Made by a program: the position numbers and the translations under genes
Notes under the pieces: model-generated
Told to the model about the DNA's origin: nothing
Databases searched by the model: none
The model's input: the letters and a program-made list of their open reading frames with translations, nothing else
Shown here: in pieces, positions 32,524 through 43,102 of the stretch
How positions within the stretch are numbered: position 1 is the first letter of the stretch
Layout of the letters: each line of letters starts with the position of its first letter
Assembly: GCF_000715075.1 (NCBI RefSeq)
Contig: NC_134103.1
Location: 51,700,730-51,764,729, forward strand
Reading direction: 5' to 3'
Length of the DNA: 64,000 bases
Source: Nicotiana tabacum
Taxonomy: Eukaryota > Streptophyta > Magnoliopsida > Solanales > Solanaceae

Positions 32524-35103
32524 AGTAACGACCCGGTCCATCATTTTGAGAGTTAGAGCCCATATCCCCTATTAACTGCTTCTCCGTATCGTTTTATGCT
32601 ATTGTGACTTGGCGAAAGGTTTCATTTTGGTTTTCGGAAGTGTTTGGGACACTTAGTCCCTAAATGGAGGTTTAAGCCTTAGGATTGGTACCGTAGTCAG
32701 AACTGTATGAAGATAACTCCGAAATAAAATTCCGTCGATTTCATTAGCTTCGTTGTATGATTTTGGGCTTAGGGAGTGTCCGGATTGTGTTTTGGAGGTC
32801 CGTAGCTCATTTAGGCTTGAAGTGGCGAAAGTCGATTTTTTGGAGTTTTGGGCCGGTAGTGGAATTTTTTATATCTGGGTCGGATTCCGATTCCGGAAGT
32901 TGGAGTAGGTCCTTAATGTTGAATATGACTTGTATGCAAAATCTGAGGTTAATCAGACGTGGTTTGGTTGGTTTCGGCATCGGTTGTCGAATTTGGAAGT
33001 TTCAAGTTTCTTTAAGTTTGAATTGGAGGGTGATTCGTGATTTTAGTATTGTTTGATTGATTTGAGGGCTCGACTAAGTTTGTATGGTGTTTTAAAACTT
33101 GTTGGCATGTTTGGTTGAGGTCTCAGGGGCCTCGGGTGTGTTTCAGATGCTCAACTGATCATTTTGGACTTTGGAAAGATAGCAGATTTTTCTGGTTTTT
33201 GTTGCAGAAGTTTGTTCTTCGCGTTCGTGAAGGTGTGGCCAGTGGAAGCATCGCGAACGCGAAGAGTAGGACGCATTCGCGTAGAGGAAAAATGGAACAG
33301 CTGGGACCCCAAGAATTTATTCTACGTGTTCGCATAGAGGAGAACGCGTTCGCAAAGGGTTTGGCAGGTGAAGCTACGCGTTTGCGAGAGGACTCTCACG
33401 TTCGCGAAAGAGGAATTTCGATCAGTGGATTTTTGTTCTACGCGAACGCGAGGATATGACCGCGTTCGCGAAGAAGGATTACCTGGGCAGTACTTAAACA
33501 TTTCAAAATCGAGGGTTAGCCATTTTTATCAACACTTGAGTTTGGGAGCTCGGATTTGGACGAGTATCAGTTGGGTAATGATTCTTAATTTGATTTTGAT
33601 TATAACCCACTAATCTATCATTAATTTTATCATTTAATTTCGGATTTGGGGTGAAAAAAATTGGAAAACAATTAAGAAGAGTTCTTAGACCAAATTTTGG
33701 GGTTTTGATCGAGATTTTGGTATCGGATTTGAGTGAATTTGGTATGGTTAGACTCGTGAGTGAATGGATGTTCGTATTTTGTGACTTTTATCCGATTTCG
33801 AGACATGGGCCCGGGGAGGCTTTTTGGGCGATTTTTCCAATTTTGTGCCTTACCTTTGATTTCAATAGCTAGATTAGTTTCTTGTGGTTATATTTATACT
33901 ATGTAATTAGTTTGGCTAGATTTGGGCCATTCAGAGTTGGATATTCGTGGAAAGAGCATTGTGACGGATTGAATTGAGCTTGGTTCGAGGTAAGTGGCTT
34001 GCCTAACCTTGTGTGGGGGAAACTCCCTTTAGGATTTGGTACGGTTTGATATGTGAGCGCCGTGTACGTGAGGTGATGAGTACGTACACGGGCTATTTGT
34101 TGTAAAACTCCATCTTTCCCTAAGTCATAACTTGTTTTCTCCTTATTTGAAACACACTAGCATATGTAACTATCCTGTTTAGACTAGAATAGCATGCTTA
34201 CTTGTTTAACTGCCTATTTGAACTCTGTGCAGCATGTTTAGTGAAACTACCTTCTTTCCTTGACTTGAACTTACTCTAAACTGTAGGATTTCTTGCTGTA
34301 ACTATTATTTCGGTTGGTTGCGCTGCATATTTACTTTGGGACTACGGAACGGTATTCCGGGAGATCCCCCTGTACTGCATATTTATTTTGAGACTACGGA
34401 ACAGTATTTCGGGAGATCCCCCTGCATATTTATGTTTGGGAATATGAGACGGTATCTCAGAAGATTCCCTATTGTTATCACTGTGTTTTGAGCTATTGTC
34501 TTTCATTGATTCTATTCCTGTTAGATTTCCGTATATAATTTACTGTGATAATTCATTCTGCCTTATTTTATTATATTTATACCAGTAGGGCCCTGACCTG
34601 ATCTCGTCACTACTCAACCGAGGTTAGGCTTGGCACTTACTAGGTACCATTGTGGTGTACTCATGCCCTTTCCTGCACATATTTTTTTTGTGTGTGTGCA
34701 GATCCAGGTTTTTTTCCTCGTACCAGCCTCATCACTAGTTGCAGTCGCTGCTGCTTATTGGAGACTTCAAAGTACATCTGCCCGTGCCCGCAGATGCTCG
34801 GAGTCCCCCTCTATCCCCCTATGTTCATTTTTTTCCTCTTTCTGTAGAAATGATGTATAGAACAGTTAAGACTTCTTAGTAGCCTATGACTTGCGGGTTT
34901 TCGGGTTTTGGGAATTGTTTGGTACATTTCAAAGGTGATAATTGTATATGCCGAGTGGCATTCAGTTGCTTATTAGATATTTGTTACTGTTAGTGGTTTA
35001 TGTTCGAGTACTTATCTCATTTCTGTAAAGTGTTAGGCTTACCTAGTCGTAGAGACTAGGTGCCGTCACGACAACTTACAAGGAGATAAATTGGGTCATG
35101 ACA
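32524..35103 (+). repeat. Solo LTR, Ty3/gypsy long-LTR family, with perfect duplication
   Basis: It is flanked by ATTGT at 32519-32523 and 35104-35108. The LTR begins AGTAACGACCCGGTCC (first base mutated from the usual T) and ends GGGTCATGACA, 2580 bp. Landmarks are a motif cluster of CGCGAACGCGAA type (33215-33475), a donor-like GAGGTAAGTGG (33987-33997), the hairpin at 34060-34091, three 55-bp units at about 34333-34475 and GGCTTACCTAGTCG near the end. No internal region remains, so it arose by LTR-LTR recombination. Confidence 0.88.
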
Positions 35104-35108
35104 ATTGT

Positions 35109-35495
35109 CAAAAGGCAGTAGGCAACAGCAGGGATCTCATAGTCATTATGTCTACAAAAATTATCAATGACTCAATCAAGGCATCGTTTTTCCAGTTAGG
35201 TGATAATATGAATAGAAATCCAACAATTCCCAACAATTCCATTCTTTTACATTTAATCCATCCATAATAGTAGCAGCATTACAAAGAGGTTACAATAGCC
35301 AACCCAAAAATGATCAAGAATGCAACAGCCATAGTTGACGAGAAAAATGTTGTCAATACATAATAATCAATCGAAATTGGTACCACAAAAGTGAAACGGC
35401 AATATCAACTCCAACTAGCAACCTAGCGTTTTGAGAAAACAAAGGACCAAGAAAAATTATGAATTATCCAGACAGAATCAAGGCATCAAGTAAGC
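35109..35495. other. Unclassified stretch left of the Tat element
   Basis: No frame of note. The text is ordinary AT-rich DNA with no feature that I can assign. It is the left flank of the Tat insertion; the right flank resumes at 46748. Confidence 0.4.
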
Positions 35496-36151
35496 TGTAT
35501 ACGGTCAAAACCGGGGCCACCCGATTTTACTATTTGACCGAGACCGGGAGATTGCATCGAAGGACGGCCTCGTAACAGAACAGACTAAATCACGAGGACT
35601 AGGTACCAAGTTCATAACCGAGGTACCTGTCGAGATCGAGGCTAGTAGCGATCGAAGCCAAACGAGACAGACATCGAGCAAGATCGAAGATAACATAATA
35701 ATAGAAAGGCGAGATATCAGTGACTGGTCGAGGATCACGGCGTAAACCTCGGTGACTGGTCGAGGAACATGGCGTAAATCTCAGAACGGATCAAATCAGA
35801 AACGATTAATTAGCTAATCATGAGATTTCCTTCTGTAATTAGAATTATACCATAAGTTGAACTCCTCTACTATAAGACACATTGTTCTCGCATAAAAAAG
35901 CCAACATAACTCTCTCTCTTTAGCTTATACTCTCTTGTCCATCAACTTGCTTTATTCTTAACTGTTTTGGTATCAATCAATTCGAAGGCCTCCTAGCCCA
36001 AGGGCCGAATTCCGTTTCAACACTGGTTCACTTTACTTTATAGTTCATTTCTATCATTAATCTTCATATTTATCTATTGGTATTAAGTGAAATCACATAT
36101 CCTTAGAACCTCATTATAAGTTTAATTGTTATCCAATTTTAAGGGTAAACA
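35496..36151 (+). repeat. 5' LTR of Tat element, TATA region deleted
   Basis: TGTATACGG to GGGTAAACA, 656 bp. Compared with the 3' LTR it lacks 25 bp at about 35873 (CTACTATAAGACAC here against an intervening stretch in the 3' copy). The missing piece contains the TATATAAAG box, so this LTR has lost its core promoter. Confidence 0.92.
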
Positions 36152-36154
36152 GTT

Positions 36155-36172
36155 TGACGCCCACCGTGGGGC
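36155..36172 (+). other. Primer-binding site of Tat element
   Basis: TGACGCCCACCGTGGGGC lies 3 nt after the 5' LTR. It differs by one base from the TGGCGCC type start usual in Tat elements. I do not name the tRNA with confidence. Confidence 0.7.
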
Positions 36173-36262
36173 CTAGGATAATAGTGATTGCTTAATACTG
36201 ATTCCGATAACACACACTGCTTTACACTTGTTCTCGTAAGAAACTTTGTTTTCAGGATAAAC

Positions 36263-37740
36263 ATGTCAAACTCACAAGCAGCGCCTACACATGGTGACAA
36301 CAACCTTAGATTTCACGGGGAAAATGACAACATAGCCACCCCAGAAATCGAGGTGCCTCAGGCCAACCTCGAGGGAGCACCAATTGCAAATCCCGTCAAT
36401 GTCAGTTCACATGTCGCCTTAAATGCAAAATTGGGCGTTGATCCCGAAGGTAGTATACGCAGGGAAGTTTGATCAGGTGGTCGAGGTACGCAGGGCAGAG
36501 AAGATGGTGGAGTTAGCCTCCAATTGATATTCGAAATGTTATAGGCTCAACAGGCCGCTATAGCACAACTACAAAATCAACACCGAACACCAAGTAGGAT
36601 CAAACCAGAAGTTGTTCAAAGGATCGAGCCTTTGCCGGAAAGGTCGAATGCCAACGAATCAGGGACTGACCCCGCCATTATGAAAATGTTCGAGGAGCTC
36701 ACTAAACAGATTGAATCGAGAGAAAAGAAAATCGAGGCAAATGACAAGAAAGTAGAGACATACAACTCCCGGGTTGACCAAATACCGGGGGTACCGCCGA
36801 TTCTAAAGGGTATGGATTCAAAAAAAAGTTGTACAAAAGCCTTTTCCTCTAAGTGCGGCACCGAAACCCATTCCGAAAAAATTCCGAATGCCAGAAATTC
36901 CTAAGTACATTGGGACCACCGACCCTAATGAGCATGTCACTTCTTATACATGCACAATAAAAGGGAATGACTTGGAAGACAATGAGATTGAATCTGTTTT
37001 ACTGAAGAAATTTGGAGAAACCTTGTCGAAAGGAGCAATGATATGGTACCACAGATTTTTGTCTAATTCCATCGCTTCCTTCGCCATGCTTGCAGACTCC
37101 TTCATAAAGGCACATACCGGAGCGATAAAGGTTGCAACTAGGAAGTTGGACCTCTTCAAGGTGAAACAAAAAGAAAACGAAATGTTAAGGGAATTCGTAT
37201 CTCGATTCCAGATGGAAAGCATGGAACTACCACCGATCACAGAGGATTGGGCTGTTCAAGCCTTTACTCAAGGTTTGAACGAACGCAGTTTGGTGGAATC
37301 ACGACAACTAAAATAGAATTTAATTGAATATCCAACGGTAACCTAGGACGATGTACATAATCGGTACCAGTCAAAGATCAGGGTCGAGGATGATCAATTG
37401 GGGGACCCCTTCCGGTTCCGTTTATCCAAACAACACAGATTGTAGAAACAGCAGCCCAGGACGCAATCCCATCCGAAATGATCGAAGAAACGATCGAGGA
37501 CAGAGCTCTCGAGGGCTTATGAGCAGAAGTGGCTTCGACAAACATGCCGATCCCACAGAAGTATCACGATTATTAGAATACAACTTCAGCATCGACGCAT
37601 CAGGTATTGTGTCAGCCATTGGGAGAATCAAAGATACTAGATGGCCCAGACCCCTACAAACCGATCCATCACAAAGAAACCCCAATCAAATATGCAAATA
37701 CCATGGTACACATGGTCATAGAACCGAAGACTGCAGATAA
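36263..37740 (+). pseudogene. gag: gag, Tat-lineage, multiple stops and shifts
   Basis: The likely start is ATG at 36263 (MSNSQAAPTHG), just after a splice-acceptor-like TTTGTTTTCAG. The body has the gag core in 36888-37316: a PKYIGTTDPNEHV start, an ALIWYH-like GAMIWYH, and the KVKQKENEMLREFVSRF helix typical of retrotransposon gag. It ends with a zinc knuckle of the form CKYHGTHGHRTEDC at about 37693-37735. Gag would form the particle shell and bind RNA. The frame is broken by stops near 36470 and 37314 and by shifts near 36890 and 37340. Confidence 0.85.
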
Positions 37741-38505
37741 CTAAGGGAGGAGGTGGCCCATCTATTCAACGAGGGTCACCTTTGAGAATTCTTGAGCGAC
37801 CGAGCTAAGAACCATTTCAGAGACAAGGATGCAAACAGGAAAAATGAGCAGGAAGAACCACAACACATGATTCACATGATCATTGGCGGGGTCAATATTC
37901 CACAAGGGCCCATATTCAAACGCACTAAAGTATCAATCACCAGGGAAAAACGAACTCGAGACTATGTGCCAGAAGGAACTTTATCATGATGAGGAAGCAG
38001 AAGGGATCTCACAACCCCACAATGATGCTTTGGTAATCTCTATCCTTATGAATAAAATTCAGGTTAAACGTGTTTTAATTGATCCAGGACGCTCGACCAA
38101 TATTATTCGATCGAGGGTCGTGGAGCAGCTCGGCCTAAAAGATCAGATCGTACCCGCAGCTTGAATTCTAAATGGCTTCAACATAGCGAGTGAAACAACT
38201 AAAGGTGAAATCACCCTACCAGTAAATGTAGCGGGAACTATTCAAGAAATAAAGTTCCATGTGATTGAGGGCGATATAAGATACAACGCACTGCTTAGAA
38301 GACCCTGGATTCATAACATGAGGGCGGTCTCCTCAACCCTTCACCAAATGTTGAAGTTCCCAACACTTAATGGAGTAAAAACGGTGTATGGGGAACAACA
38401 TGCTGCAAAAGAGATGTTCGCGATCAACGAAGTAATACCGGTATCGGCGCTTTCATCAACAAAGGGATCAGAGTCCAAAGGAAAACAGAAAGCTAAATAG
38501 CAACC
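37741..38505 (+). pseudogene. Retroelement aspartic protease region
   Basis: A linker (37792-37989) is followed, after a frameshift, by VLIDPGRSTNII at about 38074-38109. This corresponds to the active-site segment of Tat proteases, in which a proline often replaces the second residue of the usual D-T/S-G. The region continues to a stop at 38162 and a further conserved stretch, YNALLRRPWIH, near 38262-38310. It would process the Gag-Pol polyprotein. One stop separates the two halves. Confidence 0.8.
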
Positions 38506-39514
38506 ACAACCACTAGCCTCGACTCAGTCGGAGAAGCAGGGAACGGACGAGGACGATGACTACTGGATCCCTCGATCCTTCATAATCCCTGAGGATTCCG
38601 ACGCCACCAAATTGACTGTCGAGGAACTGGAGCAAGTCATACTGATGGAGCATCTACCCGATCGAAAGGTATACCTGGGTACGGGGTTAACCTCAAGCTC
38701 AGGGAAAAACTCATTAGATTTCTTATCGATAATATGGATTGTTTTGTTTGGTCCCACCTAGATATGACAGGGATCCAGTCAGAGATCACTACACATCAAC
38801 TGAGCTTGGACCCAAAGTTCCGCCCGATAAAACAAAAGATAATGCCTCAGTCCAAGGTAAAACATGCATTCATCAAGGACAAGGTATCCAAACTTTTCAA
38901 AATAAGATCCATTCGGGAGGTAAAATATCCCGAATGGTTGGCAAATGTAGTCGTAGTCCCTAAAAAGAGAAATAAACTTAGAATATGCGTAGACTATAAA
39001 GATTTAAACAAAGCATGTCCTAAAGACTCTTTTTCTCTGTCGAATATCGATTACATGATTGATGTTATGACCGGCCATGATATCCTTAGTTTTCTCGATG
39101 CCTACTCCGGGTACAATCAAATACAAATGAACCCGGAGGATCAGGAAAAGACTTCATTCACACGGTACTTATTGTTATAATGTAATGCCGTTTGGACTAA
39201 AAAATGCTGGTGCCACTTATCAACGCTTATTAAATCGAATGTTCGAAGAACAAATAGGTAAATCAATGGAGGTTTATATTGATGATATGCTAGTTAAGTC
39301 CCTACGAACAGAGGACCATTTGACACATTTGCAGGAGACCTTCGATATACTAAGGAAATACAACATGAAGCTCAACCCGGAGAAATGTGCATTCAGGGTC
39401 GGCTCGGGCAAGTTCCTCGACTTTATGGTATCAAATCGGGGAATCGAAATCAACCCCAATATAATCAAGGCAATCGAAGACAACACGGTCGTGGACAATG
39501 TTAAGTCCGTATAA
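38506..39514 (+). pseudogene. Reverse transcriptase, Tat-lineage, frameshifted
   Basis: The fingers and palm run from about 38734: VVVPKKRNKLRICVDYKDLN at 38948-39007, and FLDAYSGYNQIQ with its catalytic aspartate at about 39095. A small deletion ends this frame at about 39178. The protein continues from 39185 with MPFGLKNAGATYQRL and the catalytic YIDDM at 39276-39290. A further stop ends the thumb at 39512. It copied the element's RNA into DNA; as it stands it cannot give an intact enzyme. Confidence 0.92.
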
Positions 39515-40127
39515 AGATTAACAGGGCGCATAGCCGCCCTAGGCCGATTCATCTCGAGGTCTTCAGATAGAAGTCACAGGTTCTTCTCACTGCTAAAAAA
39601 GAAGAACAATTTTGCATGGATCCCGGAATGCCAACAAGCATTGGAAGAATTAAAGCGGTACCTCTCGAACCCGCCACTGCTTCATACCCTGAAAGCAGAC
39701 GAGCGACTCTACTTGTACTTAGAAGTCTCAAAAATCGCGGTAAGTGGGGCCCTAGTTTGAAAAGAGCAAGGTACGCGATTTCCTGTTTACTATGTTAGTC
39801 GAACTTTAGGTGAGGCCGAGACTCGATACCCACACTTAAAAAAATTAGCGATTGCCCTAATAAGCACCTCTAGGAAATTAAAACCATATTTTCAGTATCA
39901 CCCGATCTGCGTGGTGACTACTTATCCTCTTTGCAATATTTTGCATAAGCCCAAATTTTCGGGCCATATGGCCAAATGGGCCATCGAGATCAGTGGGTAC
40001 GATATCGAGTATCGACCCCAAACGACGATCAAGTCTCAAATCTTAGTGCACTTCGTGGCTGACTTTACGCCAACCCTCATACCCGAGGTCGAAAAAAGAA
40101 CTATTAATAAAGTCGGGTACATCATTA
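39515..40127 (+). pseudogene. RT connection and first RNase H region
   Basis: It resumes in frame with GRIAALGRFISRSSDRS and runs through FAWIPECQQALEELK to VYYVSRTLGEAETRYP and LCNILHKPKFSGHMAKWAIE. This is the usual tether and degenerate RNase H of Ty3/gypsy elements. It has one in-frame stop near 39757 and a shift at about 40125. Confidence 0.85.
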
Positions 40128-40610
40128 GGGGTGTGGACCCTCTTCACAGACGGTGCTTCGAACGTGAAGGGGTCCGGGTTAGGCATCATTTTGAAGCCAC
40201 CCACGGGTAATACAATTAGACAAGCTATCAAAACTGCCAAGTTAACTAACAATGAGGCCGAGTATGAGGCCATGATTGCAGGTCTCAAGCTAGCTAAAGG
40301 TTTGGGAGCAGAAGTCATTGAGGCCAAATGTGACTTTTTTCTTATGGTAAACCAAGTCAACAGAACCTTCGAGGTTTGAGAAGATCGAATGCAGAGATAC
40401 TTGGACAAACTACAGGTTACTCTACATTGGTTTAAAGAATGGATCCTACAGCATGTGCCTCGAGAACAAAATAGCGAGGTTGATGCCATCGCAAATTTGG
40501 GGTCATCAGTCGAAGACTATGAGATTAGCTTGGGCACTGTCGTACAACTTACAAGGTCAGTAATCGAAGAAGGCCACGCCGAAATCAACTCCACAAGTCT
40601 GACCTAGGAT
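40128..40610 (+). pseudogene. Second RNase H domain (aRNH type)
   Basis: WTLFTDGASNVKGSGLGI at 40131-40190 carries the first catalytic aspartate. NNEAEYEAM at about 40249-40275 carries the glutamate, and a third aspartate follows in AKCDFFLMVNQV. The fourth aspartate is in NSEVDAIANLGS near 40470-40505. Acquisition of this extra RNase H is a mark of the Tat lineage. It is broken by a stop at 40377. Confidence 0.85.
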
Positions 40611-41852
40611 TGGACGAACAAATATATCGAATACCTAAAGAACGGGAAGCTTCCATCGGATCCTAGGGAATCGAGGACTCTACGTACGAAGGCCGCACGA
40701 TTCACATTGGCCGAAGATGGAACACTATATAGAAGGAAGTTCGATGGACCATTGGCAATATGTTTGGGACACAGAGTAACTGACTACATCCTATGAGAAA
40801 TCCATGAGGGCACCTGTGGAAATCATTCCGGTGCGGAATCATTGGTTCACAAAGTCATCAGAGCAGGATACTATTGGACCGATATGGAAAAGGATACAAA
40901 AGAGATTGTTCGAAAGTGCGACAAATGTCAAAGGTATGCATCGATGATCCACCAACCCGGAGAGTAACTCCACTCAGTCTTATCCCCATGGACATTCATG
41001 AAATGGGAAATGGATATCGTCGGCCCTCTACCAACGGTCCCAGGTAAAGCTAAATTTATTTTGTTTATGACTGACTATTTCTCTAAGTGGGTTGAAGCAT
41101 AAGCTCTCGAGAAAATTAGAGAGAAAGAAGTCATAGATTTCATCTGAGACCACATTATATGCCGATTCGCGATGCTTGCCGAGATCGTATGCGACAATGG
41201 AAAGGATTTCGTCGGCAGCAAAGTGACAAAGTTTCTCGAAGATCACAAAATAAAAAGGATGCTCTCAATGCCATATCATCCTAGTGGGAACGGACAGGAC
41301 GAATCGACAAACAAGACCATCATTCAAAATATAAAGAAAAGATTGAACGACGCTAAGGGAAAATGGAGAGAAATATTTCCCGAAGTCCTTTGGGGGTATC
41401 GAACAATGTCAAAATCCAGTACGGGGGCAACACCGTTCTCTTTAGTATATGGCGCCGAAGCTCTGATCCTGGTTGAAGTCAGGGAACCTAGCATCAGGTT
41501 TCAATATGCAACAGAAGAGTCAAATCATGAGGCTATGAATACAAGCCTCGAATTGCTAGATGAAAAATGGGAAGCCGCCTTTGTTCGGATGGCCGCACAG
41601 AAACAGCGGATCAAAAGGTACTACAATCGAAGAGCCAATCTTCGACACTTTAAAATCGGGGACTTGGTTCTGAGGAATTTCACCCTCAATACTCGAGACC
41701 CAAATGAAGGAAAACCTGGCCCGAACTGGGAGGGACCGTATCAGGTCCTCGATATCATCATCGAAAAGGGATCCTACAAACTTGGCATGATGAACGGTGA
41801 ACAGTTATCAAACAATCAGATTATATCATTCCTCAAACGATATTACTGCTAA
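40611..41852 (+). pseudogene. Integrase, Tat-lineage, C-terminal half open
   Basis: An N-terminal HHCC zinc finger is visible (HEGTCGNH, then CDKC, about 40800-40930), with stops before and after it. The core has MDIVGPLP (first Asp) near 41010, VCDNGKDF (second Asp) near 41190 and NGQDESTNK (Glu) near 41290. The stretch 41172-41852 is open for 226 codons and ends in the GPYQVLDIIIEKGSY C-terminal fold and KRYYC. Stops at about 40796, 40966, 41101 and 41146 kill the N-terminal half. Confidence 0.92.
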
Positions 41853-43102
41853 GGTACGTCCTTCTCCATTTTCATTTATATTTCATACTAACCATTTGTA
41901 GGTGTTTAATCAAAGACATCGAAGGATTCTTCAAACACAAAGTCCTTAGGTCTGAAAGCACGCGTTACACTCTTTTTCCCTTAGATCGGTTTTTTAATGA
42001 GGCAACCATTGTTCGTGCTAACTTAGAGCAATTCAACAGTATCCGAGGCTCCTTTACAATCATCCTTGAATACCGGGGGGCATCACCCTCAGATAGGAAA
42101 ATACTTCATGCCGACAGGGTCTCGATAGGCAAATTTTGTAAGGGTCAAATGGTTGAACGAACCATGCCCATGTAGATTACTCGAGCCCTAATAGCAAACA
42201 TGTACGCATGTTAATCTATTGAAAAAAGTATTTTTCCTTGCCGGATATTTCATGCCTTAGAGAAATTTTTACTTTACAATGTCGTGCTTGTGATCTATTG
42301 CTGAAACAGGCTTAAAGTCCGGTCACAACTAAAGTTCGAACAATTGACCCCGTACTCGGGGACCACCATCAAAAAAATCGACATGATCAAATTACTAAAA
42401 CCTCGAGATTGTAAGACCTTAAAAAGGCAACCCTCGATTTTGTAGGCCACGGCCACCCCACTCGGGGACTGATACTTCGAACAAGTTTGAAGTATAATAG
42501 GGGAGCAAGCCCAAAATACGAGTCCCAAGATAAAGGATACAACCAAATTAACATGGTTCCGAGACGTCCGATTTCTGTTTTAAAACAAGCCTTCGAATAT
42601 TTTCATAAATCGGTTAAAAAGGCTACCCTCGGCTGAATTACTAAGGGTCTTGATAATATCGACCATCGAAAACCCTAATGGGTACAAAGTCATTCGAACT
42701 TTCAAACAAATTCTTTATTTCATGCTAAGGCACAACAGATTTTATATGATTAAACAATAAATTTTTCAAGCCGAAAAGGGGGAGAAAGCCATTCTTTTTA
42801 CTATGGCCATATCGGCCTAATTCAAGAGCCTAAAGGGCCATTTTATTTTTGAGTTCGAGAAATCATCCTCACTCAATTAAAACCTAAGGGTCACCCTACT
42901 CCGAGTTCGAGCAAGTACTCACTCGATTATAAAAACTACACTAGTCTGGCTTCGATCAAATTGCTTAAGCCTCGAACTTATGAACAAAATTTTCATAAGG
43001 CATGAATGAAACAAAATTTTCACAAGGCAAAAAATGAAATAAAGACAAGTCAAAAAGAGATCTTTATATATATGAGAATATTTACAAGGTCCGGTCAGGA
43101 TC
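41853..43102 (+). other. Non-coding stretch between pol and the antisense gene
   Basis: It contains loosely repeated phrases such as CTCGGGGACYACC, AACCTCGAGATTGTAAG and TCGATTTTGTAGG (about 42050-42960), a degenerate repeat region typical of Tat elements. The sense pol transcript and the antisense gene converge here, so both are expected to end in it. No gene. Confidence 0.6.

Noticed and set aside
35505..35738. 77-codon minus-strand frame, repeated at 46076-46309
   Set aside because: It occurs in both LTRs of the Tat element only because they are copies. It shows no domain and no start context.
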